Assembly (NCBI GenBank): GCA_947167105.1
Contig: CAMVGU010000001.1
Coordinates: 204,552 to 268,551 of the forward strand
Source of the DNA: an uncultured Selenomonas sp.
GTDB taxonomy: Bacteria; Bacillota; Negativicutes; Selenomonadales; Selenomonadaceae
Reading direction: 5' to 3'
Length of the DNA: 64,000 bases
Below, piece by piece: positions 44,245-52,559 of the stretch. The translations under genes were made by a program, and so were the position numbers. The notes beneath the pieces are model-generated. The model ran no database searches. It saw nothing but the letters and a program-made list of their open reading frames with translations, and had not been told where the DNA came from. The first letter of the stretch is position 1. The number at the start of each line of letters is the position of its first letter.

Positions 44245-46818
44245 TCACTCCTTGCTGAAGGTGAACTCGCCGTTCTCACAGCCGATGCCTACGGTATCGC
44301 CTTCCTTGACCTCCCCCTTGATGATTGACTTCGAGAGCGCCGTTTCCACCGTATGCGTCAGCAGGCGGCGCAGGGGCCTGGCACCAAAGTTCGGGTCGAA
44401 GCCCTGATCGGCCAGTGCACTCAATGCGGCCTCGTTCCAGGAAAGCTCAATGCCGACCTGGCGGGAGAGACGCATTCCGAGGCCCTTCAGCAAAATGGCG
44501 GCAATCTGTTTCACCTGTTCCTTAGCCAGGGCCTTGAACACGATGGTATCATCCACCCGGTTCAGGAATTCAGGACGGAAGTATTCTTTCAGCAGTTCTT
44601 TCACCGCTCCCTTGGCTTCCTCATAATCCTTGTTCAGGATTTCATGGGAACCCAGGTTGCTGGTCATGATGATGACCGTATTCTTGAAATTCACCACGCG
44701 GCCCTTGCCATCGGTCAGGCGTCCGTCATCCAAAATCTGCAAGAGCACGTTGAACACATCGCGGTGTGCCTTCTCAATCTCGTCCAGCAGGATAACGCTG
44801 TAGGGACGGCGACGCACTGCCTCTGTCAACTGGCCGCCTTCATCATAGCCCACATAGCCCGGAGGCGCACCGATCAAGCGGGAAACCGTATGCTTCTCCA
44901 TGTACTCAGACATATCAATGCGGATCATGCTGCGCTCATCATCAAACAGCGCCTCCGCCAGGGTCTTTGCCAGCTCGGTCTTGCCCACCCCCGTGGGGCC
45001 GAGGAAGATAAAGGAGCCAATGGGGCGGTTCGGGTCCTTGATGCCCGCCCTGGCACGCAGGATGGCCTCGCTGACTGCCTTGACCGCCTCATCCTGGCCG
45101 ACTACCCGCTCATGCAGCACATCCTCCAGATGGATAAGCTTCTCGCGCTCACCGGTCAGCATTTTCGCCACCGGGATACCGGTCCAACGGCTGACAACTT
45201 TCGCAATATCTTCCTCGCCTACTTCCTCCTTCAGCAGTTGCTCTCCCTGGGAGCGGTCAGCAATAATCTTCTCCTCCTCCTGCAAGTTTTTCTGCAGTTG
45301 CGGCAGCTTGCCATATTTCAGCTCAGACAGCCGGTTCAGGTCATAGGCCCGTTCCGCCGCCTCCATCTGGCTGTTCACTTCGTCGATTTCCTTCTTGATG
45401 GCACGCACCCGCAGAATGCCCTGCTTTTCCTTCTCCCACTTGGCTTGCAGCTCCTGCTCCTGGCGCTGCAAATCAGCCTTCTCTGCATTCAGGTTGGAAA
45501 GGCGCTCCTTAGAAGCTGCATCCGTCTCCTTCTGCAAAGCCTGCTCCTCAATTTCCAACTGCATGATTTTGCGGCGCAGCTCATCAATGGGTGCCGGCAG
45601 GGATTCGATTTCGGTACGCAGCTTAGCCGCTGCTTCATCCACCAGGTCGATGGCCTTGTCCGGCAAGAAACGGTCAGAGATATAGCGGTCAGATAATGTA
45701 GCTGCCGCCACCAGGGCCGCATCGCGGATGCGCACGCCGTGATGCACCTCGTAGCGCTCTTTCAGGCCGCGCAGTATGGAGACAGTATCCTCCACCGTCG
45801 GCTCCCCCACCATAACGGGCTGGAAGCGACGCTCAAGAGCCGTGTCCTTTTCAATATACTTGCGGTACTCGTTCAAGGTAGTCGCGCCGATACAGCGCAG
45901 CTCACCCCTGGCCAGCATGGGCTTCAGGATGTTGCCTGCATCCATGGCACCCTCGGCCGCCCCGGCACCGACTACCGTATGCACCTCATCTATGAACAGC
46001 AGAATTTGCCCATCCGATTTCGAGATTTCATTGAGCACCGCCTTCAGGCGCTCCTCAAACTCACCGCGGAATTTTGCGCCCGCAACCAGGGAGCCCATAT
46101 CCAGGGAATACAGCGTCTTGTTTTTCAAGGATTCCGGCACATCGCCGGCCACAATGCGGCGAGCCAGCCCCTCGACAATGGCGGTCTTGCCGACACCCGG
46201 CTCACCGATCAGCACCGGATTGTTCTTGGTGCGGCGGGACAGGATCTCTATAGTCCTGCGAATTTCCTCATCACGGCCTATTACCGGGTCAAGCTTGCCC
46301 CTGCGGGCAGCATCCGTCAAATCACGGCCATACTTCTCCAGTGACTTATAGCCTTCCTCCGGATTCTCATTAGTCACATTCTGCTTGCGGTTCTTCTTGA
46401 TGGAATCCTGGATGCGGCTCTTGGTGAGCTTGAATTCCTTCGCCACCTCCTGGACTTCCTCGCTGCCATCCGTGACGAGCGCCAGCAGCAGATGCTCAGT
46501 GGAGACATAATCATCCTTCATGGACTTTGCGTATTCCTCGGCCCGGCCCAGCACCCGCACCATATCCATGCCCATTGCCAGGCGATCCTGCCCCCTGACG
46601 CTGGGAATCTTGTTTAGCAGCTGCTCCAGCTTGGCTTTCAGCAAAGGCAAATCCGTCTGGCAATCCTCAAATATGGTTGCCAGCAACCCTTCCGGCTCCT
46701 TGGCCAGGGCCAGCAGCACATGAGCAGAAGTGATTTCCTGCTGATACTTCATCGCAGCCAACTGCTGGGCCGACTGCAGAGCCGCCATTGTTTTGGCTGT
46801 ATATTTTTCCTGTCCCAT
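44245..46818 (-). CDS. clpB: ATP-dependent chaperone ClpB (disaggregase)
   Basis: An 857-residue Hsp104-type chaperone that extracts proteins from aggregates. It has the Clp N-domain repeats, a first AAA+ domain ([13 protein letters not shown] near residue 202), the long middle coiled coil (about 405-520) that separates ClpB from ClpA/ClpC, and a second AAA+ domain ([13 protein letters not shown] near 603). AGGAGGATC lies before the ATG. Its promoter is overlaid by an 18+18 base inverted repeat, indicating heat-shock repression. Confidence 0.97.
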   Translation of the reverse strand: MGQEKYTAKTMAALQSAQQLAAMKYQQEITSAHVLLALAKEPEGLLATIFEDCQTDLPLLKAKLEQLLNKIPSVRGQDRLAMGMDMVRVLGRAEEYAKSMKDDYVSTEHLLLALVTDGSEEVQEVAKEFKLTKSRIQDSIKKNRKQNVTNENPEEGYKSLEKYGRDLTDAARRGKLDPVIGRDEEIRRTIEILSRRTKNNPVLIGEPGVGKTAIVEGLARRIVAGDVPESLKNKTLYSLDMGSLVAGAKFRGEFEERLKAVLNEISKSDGQILLFIDEVHTVVGAGAAEGAMDAGNILKPMLARGELRCIGATTLNEYRKYIEKDTALERRFQPVMVGEPTVEDTVSILRGLKERYEVHHGVRIRDAALVAAATLSDRYISDRFLPDKAIDLVDEAAAKLRTEIESLPAPIDELRRKIMQLEIEEQALQKETDAASKERLSNLNAEKADLQRQEQELQAKWEKEKQGILRVRAIKKEIDEVNSQMEAAERAYDLNRLSELKYGKLPQLQKNLQEEEKIIADRSQGEQLLKEEVGEEDIAKVVSRWTGIPVAKMLTGEREKLIHLEDVLHERVVGQDEAVKAVSEAILRARAGIKDPNRPIGSFIFLGPTGVGKTELAKTLAEALFDDERSMIRIDMSEYMEKHTVSRLIGAPPGYVGYDEGGQLTEAVRRRPYSVILLDEIEKAHRDVFNVLLQILDDGRLTDGKGRVVNFKNTVIIMTSNLGSHEILNKDYEEAKGAVKELLKEYFRPEFLNRVDDTIVFKALAKEQVKQIAAILLKGLGMRLSRQVGIELSWNEAALSALADQGFDPNFGARPLRRLLTHTVETALSKSIIKGEVKEGDTVGIGCENGEFTFSKE

Positions 46819-46866
46819 AAAGCAGATCCTCCTTAACGGTTACTGTATTGCTTTGTTCTTGCTCTC

Positions 46867-46920
46867 ATTATAAAACAAAACGTCAAAATGTCAAGAAAAA
46901 CTTTGACTTTTTGACGTTTT
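46867..46920 (-). promoter_or_regulatory. clpB promoter with large inverted-repeat operator
   Basis: On the minus strand TTGACA (46889-46894), a 16-base spacer and TATAAT (46867-46872) form the promoter. Two 18-base arms (46877-46894 and 46903-46920) are inverted repeats of each other with one mismatch, separated by 8 bases, and cover the -35 region. Each arm contains two GTCAA half-sites. This is related to, but not spaced like, the CtsR box, and is not CIRCE. A repressor that senses protein stress is the likely ligand. Confidence 0.75.
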
Positions 46921-46964
46921 GCCTAAGTATTTGCCATAGTAACAGTTGCTGAATCATAACTTCA

Positions 46965-46993
46965 TAAAAAAGGGGCGTACACACGCCCCTTAT
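46965..46993 (-). terminator. Terminator of the 47011-47475 gene
   Basis: AAGGGGCGT and ACGCCCCTT pair around GTGT, followed by six Ts on the minus strand. Confidence 0.85.
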
Positions 46994-47010
46994 CCGCAAA
47001 ACATGATTGG

Positions 47011-47475
47011 TTACGCCATCATAGCTGAGGTCGCAGCCGCACAACGGTTTGCGATACGTCCCATCATCCATTCGTAGCAATTGAACAAGCATTCCAGCAC
47101 GGAAATCTGCTCATCAAGGTCTTGCTTCCCAAAATAGAACCGGATGTCCATCTGTGCTGCCATATCGTCTTCATCATAAATATCCATCAGCAGGCGCTGG
47201 CTGAAGCGATGCTGACTGCTGCACTCCTCTGCCAAGGGCCGCACCAGGATATCGTACAGTTTGGCCAGACGCTCCGAGAACTCTTTGAGACTGGCTGCGG
47301 GATATTTCTTGAAATGTATGGAGAGGATTTGTCCCACCAGGAGTTTCATATCCTTCCATTTATCGTCATTCAGGACGTAACAATCCCGAAGCCGCAGGTC
47401 CTTTTCGATGTAGGAATAAGCTTTGAGTCTTTCAGGCCATTCACTGGACAGCAGCCATCGGTAAAATTTCTCCAA
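47011..47475 (-). CDS. Hypothetical helical protein, TTG start
   Basis: A 154-residue cytoplasmic protein, mostly helical, rich in aromatic residues near the start (FYRWLLSSEWPERLKAYSY). No catalytic motif is seen. The TTG start has an excellent GAGGAGGATG site six bases upstream, and a terminator follows, so it is a real gene. About 170 bases without a gene separate it from the upstream small gene at 47648-47965; no clear promoter could be picked there. Function not recognised. Confidence 0.65.
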   Translation of the reverse strand: MEKFYRWLLSSEWPERLKAYSYIEKDLRLRDCYVLNDDKWKDMKLLVGQILSIHFKKYPAASLKEFSERLAKLYDILVRPLAEECSSQHRFSQRLLMDIYDEDDMAAQMDIRFYFGKQDLDEQISVLECLFNCYEWMMGRIANRCAAATSAMMA

Positions 47476-47647
47476 GCAACATCCTCCTCTCTGACAGTCC
47501 CCACCTTCCTGCTATCCCGTATTCTTTGTATTGTATTCCATACGCGGAATGCAAAATCCTGCCTGAAAAGTAAAAATGATGTTACAAGTTTACACTTATT
47601 TGTTATATCCTTCTTTTTCTGGCACACTAATGTCAAACTATCAGATA

Positions 47648-47965
47648 TCAATACCCCTTCACTGCTGCATTGATATCATGGATTATGGCATTTTCCTGAT
47701 AACACATCACCCAGCCCAGGGTCCTCACCTCAGAGTAGAGCATGGCCCGCTGCTCCCGCGCACTGTCATCATCAATACGCATCAATTCCGCATACTGCTC
47801 CAGGGCCTGATGATAGCGGGCCAGGATTTCCTGGGTATGGCGTCCCTCTTTACGCGTGATGCGGTTTTGCTCCTTCCCCCGCGCATTGCGCAGTATTGCC
47901 ACGGGGTCATCCTTCATATTGATCTTCTTGCGCTCCTCAAAGCTCTGATATACTTCCATGGCCAT
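47648..47965 (-). CDS. Hypothetical small charged protein
   Basis: A 105-residue highly charged helical protein, with KEQNRITRKEGRHTQEIL in the middle and a hydrophobic C-terminal section (RTLGWVMCYQENAIIHDINA). An ideal AGGAGG site precedes the ATG. No family is recognised. It is separated from the trmD operon by a terminator, so it has its own promoter, perhaps around 47970-48000. Confidence 0.6.
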   Translation of the reverse strand: MAMEVYQSFEERKKINMKDDPVAILRNARGKEQNRITRKEGRHTQEILARYHQALEQYAELMRIDDDSAREQRAMLYSEVRTLGWVMCYQENAIIHDINAAVKGY

Positions 47966-48025
47966 AAACCTCCTGTCGTAAATTTATATATTGCAGATAT
48001 TCGCCAAACGAAGCAAAATCACCTG

Positions 48026-48062
48026 CAAAAAAACCGGCAAGAAGCTCTGCTGCCTGCCGGTA
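48026..48062 (-). terminator. Terminator of the ylqD-rimM-trmD segment
   Basis: ACCGGCA and TGCCGGT pair around a 15-base loop that can itself pair in part; seven Ts follow on the minus strand. Confidence 0.75.
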
Positions 48063-48125
48063 CAATGCCCACTATTATCTGCTAATAGCATCTATAAAGT
48101 TATAACCCTTCCAACGCATAATATA

Positions 48126-48899
48126 TTACAATGATTCGCCCTGCCTGTCAACGCAGGCTGCCTCTTTTTTTAAGCCTTGCAAATAAAGACGATCTGCAGC
48201 AGTAAGACAAGCCTTGTCCAGTAAATCCGGCCTGCGCTCCAGGGTCAGGCGCAATGACTGCCTGCGGCGCCACTCTGCAATCCTGGCATGGTCGCCGGAA
48301 ATCAAGACCTCCGGCACCTCCATGCCCTCGAACTCCCGCGGACGTGTGTACTGCGGAAACTCCAGCAGGCCATTATAAAAAGAGTCTGTAGGCGCGGAAT
48401 CCTCATCACCCAGCACGCCCGGCAACATGCGTGCCACCGCATCGGCAATGACCATCGCAGGCAGCTCGCCTCCCGTCAGCACGTAATCCCCTATGGAGAT
48501 TGCCTCATCAGCCAGATGCTCGGTAATACGGGCATCGAAGCCCTCATAATGACCGCAAATGAAAATGAGCTGGCTGCAAGCAGCCAATTCCTTGGCCTTT
48601 GCCTGGGTAAAGGTCACGCCGGACGGATCCATCAACAGGATGCGACGTCCCTCCGCCAGCTCTGTGGTTGCTTCCTTCAACGCTTTTACTGCCCTGAAAA
48701 GCGGCTCCGGCTTCAGTACCATGCCCGCTCCGCCGCCAAAGGGGGAATCGTCCACATGCTTATGCTTGTCAAAGGAATAATCCCGGAAATTCGTATAATG
48801 AATATCCAGGATACCGCTGTCCACTGCCCGCTTGATAATGCTGTCACCGAAGGGTCCCAGGAACATTTCCGGGAAGAGCGTGACCATGTCAATGCGCAT
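48126..48899 (-). CDS. trmD: tRNA (guanine37-N1)-methyltransferase
   Basis: A 257-residue SPOUT-family enzyme that methylates G37 of tRNAs reading CNN codons, preventing frameshifts. Conserved segments are SPFGGGAGMVLKPEP, ICGHYEGFDARI, GDYVLTGGELPAM and the substrate loop VLGDEDSAPTDSFYNGLLE. The start overlaps the end of rimM by 11 bases, implying coupling. It is the last gene of the signal-recognition/ribosome-maturation cluster. Confidence 0.97.
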   Translation of the reverse strand: MRIDMVTLFPEMFLGPFGDSIIKRAVDSGILDIHYTNFRDYSFDKHKHVDDSPFGGGAGMVLKPEPLFRAVKALKEATTELAEGRRILLMDPSGVTFTQAKAKELAACSQLIFICGHYEGFDARITEHLADEAISIGDYVLTGGELPAMVIADAVARMLPGVLGDEDSAPTDSFYNGLLEFPQYTRPREFEGMEVPEVLISGDHARIAEWRRRQSLRLTLERRPDLLDKACLTAADRLYLQGLKKEAACVDRQGESL

Positions 48900-49428
48900 C
48901 TTCTATTTCCTCTGGCAGGCACACAACCATACGTCCTCCCTGGACATCAATTTCCCTGACCACAGACTTCAGGGCCGGAACCAGGAGCTCTCCTCCCTCC
49001 GGCCTGCGGACAGCATAGACATCGTTGCTGCCGGTACGCAGCACATCAGTCACCTGACCTAGTTCCTTACCTGCCGGATCATATACCATGAGACCAATGA
49101 TATCGAAGGTATAGAACTCTCCTTCTTCCAGCGGTGCCGCCTCACTGCGATCAATGGTCAGGAGCCTGCCCGTCAGCGCCTGGACCTGCTCACGCTGGGG
49201 ATATTCGCGGAATTTCAGCAAAATGTACTGCTTATGGTACTTGCAGCTTTCGATATGCAGAAGCTCCTGGCCCACCATGACTTCCTCCATGGAGCTAAAA
49301 CGCTCTGTGAAATCAGTCAGCGGAATAATGCGCACCTCACCCTTGATGCCATGGGCCGCCCCCACCTTGCCGATGGTTATACGGCCATCAGGTATCTTTT
49401 CAGCTGCGGATCGCAATGATTTTGTCAT
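48889..49428 (-). CDS. rimM: Ribosome maturation factor RimM
   Basis: A 179-residue 30S assembly factor that binds ribosomal protein S19. The N-terminal domain begins GRITIGKVGAAHGIKGEVRI, and the C-terminal PRC-barrel includes LLVPALKSVVREIDVQGGRM. It overlaps ylqD by 29 bases at its start and trmD by 11 at its end; the first ATG (49428) lies inside the ylqD reading frame, and a later start near PDGRITIGK is possible. Confidence 0.95.
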   Translation of the reverse strand: MTKSLRSAAEKIPDGRITIGKVGAAHGIKGEVRIIPLTDFTERFSSMEEVMVGQELLHIESCKYHKQYILLKFREYPQREQVQALTGRLLTIDRSEAAPLEEGEFYTFDIIGLMVYDPAGKELGQVTDVLRTGSNDVYAVRRPEGGELLVPALKSVVREIDVQGGRMVVCLPEEIEDAH

Positions 49429-49822
49429 CTTCCACCAGCACTTCCACGTTCATCAGCTCACGCATATCATCACCTACCTTGACCTCGACTTGGCGCTCCA
49501 GCGTGCCTTGGGTGATCTCTGCGCCAAGTGCGAATTTTTCCGCTTCCTCGCGACGCTGGCGGGCATCTGCACAATAATTGAGCCGTTTTTGCCGTTCCTC
49601 GCCGTAGCGCTGACGAATCAGGTTGTGACGCTGGATATCCGTTACATCCATTTCCGGCTTCTCGTTTTCCTGCAGCGCACGCTTTTCTTCTATATTGATT
49701 TGCTGAATTTCCAGTTCCGCACGGGCAATTCCCTCATCAAGCTCCTTGATTATCTTCGCACGAAGCTTTTCCGTAAGCTTAGCCTTGATAGTGACCGGCA
49801 TTTTAAGGACAATAGAATCCAT
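49400..49822 (-). CDS. ylqD: YlqD-family protein
   Basis: A 140-residue protein of the YlqD family, found between khpA and rimM in Firmicutes. It starts with SIVLKMPVTIKAKLTEKLR and has a central coiled coil (about residues 25-95) and a short beta-rich end with VKVGDDMREL. Function is unknown. The ATG at 49822 lies behind AAGGA; the ATG at 49828 is too close to it. A terminator separates it from khpA, so its level may differ from the ribosomal genes upstream. Confidence 0.85.
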   Translation of the reverse strand: MDSIVLKMPVTIKAKLTEKLRAKIIKELDEGIARAELEIQQINIEEKRALQENEKPEMDVTDIQRHNLIRQRYGEERQKRLNYCADARQRREEAEKFALGAEITQGTLERQVEVKVGDDMRELMNVEVLVEDDKIIAIRS

Positions 49823-49852
49823 ATTCATCCTTCTTTCTTTTTCTTTCTAGTG

Positions 49853-49890
49853 AAAAACGGCAAAGCCCCCATATTAAGGCTCTGCCGTTT
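49853..49890 (-). terminator. Internal terminator or attenuator between khpA and ylqD
   Basis: AAACGGCAGAGCC pairs with GGCTTTGCCGTTT around a 10-base loop, followed by Ts, in the middle of the ylxM-to-trmD gene cluster. Confidence 0.75.
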
Positions 49891-49893
49891 CCC

Positions 49894-50121
49894 TTACTCA
49901 ATTTCCACCGTGACTTTCTTATTTTCACGAGTGGCTGCAGCCTTGACCACCGTGCGCAATGCTTTCGCTATGCGACCCTGGCGGCCTATGACCTTGCCCA
50001 TATCTTCCTCAGCCACGTGGAGGGTCAGGACGATCTCGCCGTCCTCCTGTTCTTCCTCCACTTGTACGGACTCAGGATGATCCACTAAGGACTTGGCGAT
50101 TACTTCAACAATTTCTTTCAT
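49894..50121 (-). CDS. khpA: KH-domain RNA-binding protein KhpA (YlqC)
   Basis: A 75-residue single KH domain with the GxxG loop in MGKVIGRQGRIAKALR. KhpA binds RNA, with KhpB as partner in several Firmicutes, and affects cell size and translation. It follows rpsP by 13 bases and precedes an internal terminator. Confidence 0.93.
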   Translation of the reverse strand: MKEIVEVIAKSLVDHPESVQVEEEQEDGEIVLTLHVAEEDMGKVIGRQGRIAKALRTVVKAAATRENKKVTVEIE

Positions 50122-50134
50122 GTCTCAGTTCTCC

Positions 50135-50410
50135 TCAGTTCTTAGCCTTTTTGCTCTCAGCGAACTTGGCCATGATACCCTGCTTGCTGAGAAGATTTCT
50201 GACGGTATCGGTCGGCTGTGCGCCTTTAGCCATCCAGGAAAGGACTTTTTCCTCATCCACGTTGACTGCTGCCGGCTGCTGGGAAGGATCGTAGTTGCCG
50301 AGAATCTCGATGAAACGGCCGTCGCGCGGAGCGCGGGAGTCAGCCACCACAATGCGATAGAAAGGGTTCTTCTTCGCACCCATGCGGTTCAAACGAATCT
50401 TTACTGCCAT
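50135..50410 (-). CDS. rpsP: 30S ribosomal protein S16
   Basis: A 91-residue ribosomal protein starting [19 protein letters not shown], with the conserved [19 protein letters not shown] next. The ATG at 50410 is the family start; the frame is open seven codons upstream, where GAAAGGTGG acts as the ribosome site. It lies between ffh and khpA. Confidence 0.97.
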   Translation of the reverse strand: MAVKIRLNRMGAKKNPFYRIVVADSRAPRDGRFIEILGNYDPSQQPAAVNVDEEKVLSWMAKGAQPTDTVRNLLSKQGIMAKFAESKKAKN

Positions 50411-50445
50411 CTTGGATTCACCACCTTTCAATGTTGATAAATTTA

Positions 50446-51828
50446 TCAGAAGCCGAAGGGCAGCTTAGGCATTTTCATGCCACCCAGGGCTCCGAGATTC
50501 GGCAGCCCTTTCTTGCCCTTTGACATCTTTTTCATCTTCTTCATCATTTTCTTCATCTCGCCGAACTGCTTCAGCAGTTTATTGACATCCTGCACACGCG
50601 TACCGGAACCTTGCGCAATGCGCCTGCGGCGGCTGCCGTTAATGATAGAGATATCCGCACGCTCCTTAGGCGTCATAGACTTGATGATAGCCTCAATCTG
50701 GCGCATCTCCTTGCCATCCAGATCCAGATCCTGGCCCTTGAGCTGCTTCTTCAGGTCGCCCATGCCAGGAATCAGGCCAAGTATGCTCTCCAGGGAACCC
50801 AGCTTCTTGACCTGCTGCATCTGTGAGAGGAAGTCGTCCAGGGTAAATTCATCCTTGCGGAACTTCTTCTCCATCTTCCTGGCTTCTTCCATGTCGAAGC
50901 TCGCCTGCGCCTTCTCGACCAGTGACAGGACATCACCCATGCCGAGAATGCGTGAAGCCATGCGGTCAGGATAGAAAGGCTCCAGTGCCTCCAGCTTTTC
51001 TCCCATGCCAATAAACTTGATGGGAACACCGGTGACAGCCTTGACAGACAATGCCGCGCCACCGCGGGCATCACCGTCAAGCTTGGTCATGACCACCCCA
51101 TCCAGCCCCAGGCTGTCATGGAAAGCCTGAGCTACGTTCACCGATTCCTGGCCGGTCATAGCGTCAACCACCAGCAGAATCTCATGAGGATGCACAGACC
51201 CCTTGATATCGCGAAGCTCCTGCATCAATTTTTCATCAATCTGCAGGCGGCCCGCAGTATCAATGATGACGACATCATTGGCATGGGACTGCGAATAGGG
51301 CAGAGCCGACTTCACAATCGTCACTGCATCGGTACCCTGCGGCATGGTAAACACCGGCAGGCCCAACTGTTCGCCCACGACCTGCAGCTGCTTGATGGCA
51401 GCAGGCCGATAAATATCAGCGGCCACCAAAAGCGGCTTTTTGCCCTGCTTCTTAAGCGCCAGGCCCAGCTTGCCTGCCGACGTAGTCTTGCCTGCACCCT
51501 GCAGACCTACCATCATCACGATTGTCGGCGGATTCGGACTGATATTCAGGCGGCTCTGGGTACCGCCCATCAAATTAGTCAATTCATCATCGACTATCTT
51601 AATGACAACCTGTGCGGGGGAAAGGGTATCCAGAATTTCCTGGCCGATGGCCCTTTCCTTCACATTCTTTATGAAATCCTTAACAACCTTGAAGTTGACA
51701 TCCGCCTCCAGAAGTGCCATGCGCACTTCGCGCATGGCATCGTTGACATCATCTTCCGTCAGCTTGCCATGCCCGCGCAGTTTCTTGAATGTCTCCTGCA
51801 GTCGCTCAGATAAACTCTCAAATAACAA
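50446..51828 (-). CDS. ffh: Signal recognition particle protein Ffh, TTG start
   Basis: The 460-residue SRP GTPase that binds signal peptides and 4.5S/6S RNA and targets membrane proteins. The N-domain begins [19 protein letters not shown]1 is [14 protein letters not shown] near residue 108, G3 DTAGRLQ, G4 [10 protein letters not shown]; the methionine-rich M domain (about 325-460) contains [12 protein letters not shown]. The start is TTG at 51828, matching the usual N-terminus, with AGGGG upstream. It follows ylxM by 11 bases. Confidence 0.97.
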   Translation of the reverse strand: MLFESLSERLQETFKKLRGHGKLTEDDVNDAMREVRMALLEADVNFKVVKDFIKNVKERAIGQEILDTLSPAQVVIKIVDDELTNLMGGTQSRLNISPNPPTIVMMVGLQGAGKTTSAGKLGLALKKQGKKPLLVAADIYRPAAIKQLQVVGEQLGLPVFTMPQGTDAVTIVKSALPYSQSHANDVVIIDTAGRLQIDEKLMQELRDIKGSVHPHEILLVVDAMTGQESVNVAQAFHDSLGLDGVVMTKLDGDARGGAALSVKAVTGVPIKFIGMGEKLEALEPFYPDRMASRILGMGDVLSLVEKAQASFDMEEARKMEKKFRKDEFTLDDFLSQMQQVKKLGSLESILGLIPGMGDLKKQLKGQDLDLDGKEMRQIEAIIKSMTPKERADISIINGSRRRRIAQGSGTRVQDVNKLLKQFGEMKKMMKKMKKMSKGKKGLPNLGALGGMKMPKLPFGF

Positions 51829-51839
51829 ATCAATGACCC

Positions 51840-52199
51840 CTATTCAATCTGGCCGGACTGTGCTGCAAGAGGCTCAAGCCGTGCCAATATACTATCAACC
51901 ATCTCGGCATTGTCTGGCTTTCTCAGTTGCCGCACCTTCTCAGCTATTTCCATGAGCTCTGCACGTTCCCTGCGGTAGCGCGCCACGAGCCCCAATTTCG
52001 CCTCGAATGCCTCCATAGCTTTCTCTGAGCGATGGATATTATCATAAGCGGCCTGACGCGAAATCCCCAGTGCCTCGCCCACTTCTGAAAGGGAAAAGTC
52101 CTCCAGCAAATGCAAGCTTAGGCACTCCTGCTGTTTTTCTGTCAGCAGCGGCCCGTACAGATCAAAGAGCTCGGATAAATACAAAAGCTGCTCCAGCAC
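51840..52199 (-). CDS. ylxM: SRP-associated DNA-binding protein YlxM, GTG start
   Basis: A 119-residue helix-turn-helix protein encoded before ffh in Firmicutes. The HTH is FSLSEVGEALGISRQAAYDN, followed by a helical tail. The open frame reaches back to 52280, with an ATG at 52253, but the promoter at 52252-52280 places the transcript start downstream of that ATG. I use the GTG at 52199, behind AGGTGA, which also matches the family's usual N-terminus (VLEQLLYLSELFDLYGPLL). It heads the SRP-ribosome maturation cluster. Confidence 0.88.
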   Translation of the reverse strand: MLEQLLYLSELFDLYGPLLTEKQQECLSLHLLEDFSLSEVGEALGISRQAAYDNIHRSEKAMEAFEAKLGLVARYRRERAELMEIAEKVRQLRKPDNAEMVDSILARLEPLAAQSGQIE

Positions 52200-52251
52200 T
52201 GCATCACCTGTCAAAAAGGAATTTGCCAAGGTCTGTGCCTTGACATACGCC

Positions 52252-52280
52252 ATTATACGGAAATTGCACAGCCATGTCAA
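52252..52280 (-). promoter_or_regulatory. Consensus promoter of the ylxM-ffh operon
   Basis: On the minus strand a perfect TTGACA (52275-52280), a 17-base spacer and TATAAT (52252-52257). The -10 overlaps an in-frame ATG (52253), so that ATG is not a usable start on this transcript. Confidence 0.85.
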
Positions 52281-52394
52281 GTATTTTTACTTGTCATCTA
52301 TGAAATGACCAGCCAGAATTGTCACAATAACGAAATATCATAGAAAAATTTATTGAAGATGAGCTTTTGCTATGATAATATGACTAAGGTTTGC

Positions 52395-52533
52395 TATAAC
52401 GAGGCAAAGGATGTCCCCCACTTCTACAAGTGGGGGTGGTACATCTAAACAGGCGGGAGCATATCTCCCGCCTCGTTGAAACGCCGAGAGGAAGCTTTGT
52501 CTATCGACAAAGCTGGAACAATGGCGTTATAAT
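52395..52533 (+). repeat. Structured three-hairpin repeat, copy B, ending in a promoter
   Basis: TATAAC (extended -10 TTTGCTATAAC, box at 52395-52400) is followed by hairpins CCCCCACTT/AAGTGGGGG (52415-52436), GGCGGGAG/CTCCCGCC (52452-52472) and GCTTTGTC/GACAAAGC (52494-52513), with a conserved GTTGAAA-GCCG-GAGG stretch between the last two. It ends in CAATGGCGTTATAAT. Copy A at 18755-18891 has the same order and spacing. The third hairpin's right arm contains the -35 of the promoter for the permease gene. No transposase is adjacent. It may be a small RNA, a non-autonomous element, or a mobile promoter. Confidence 0.72.
52504..52533 (+). promoter_or_regulatory. Promoter of the permease/SHMT-like operon
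   Basis: TCGACA (52504-52509), an 18-base spacer, and TATAAT (52528-52533). The -35 lies inside the third hairpin of the repeat, so folding of DNA or of a transcript from the upstream -10 could affect it. Transcription would start near 52540. Confidence 0.65.
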
Positions 52534-52559
52534 AATACATAGGTATGGAGGAGATTCCC

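Noticed and set aside
46877..46920. CtsR or CIRCE operator at clpB
   Set aside because: The GTCAA half-sites are 8 bases apart, not the 10 of the CtsR consensus, and no TTAGCACTC arm exists. Kept as an unassigned inverted-repeat operator.
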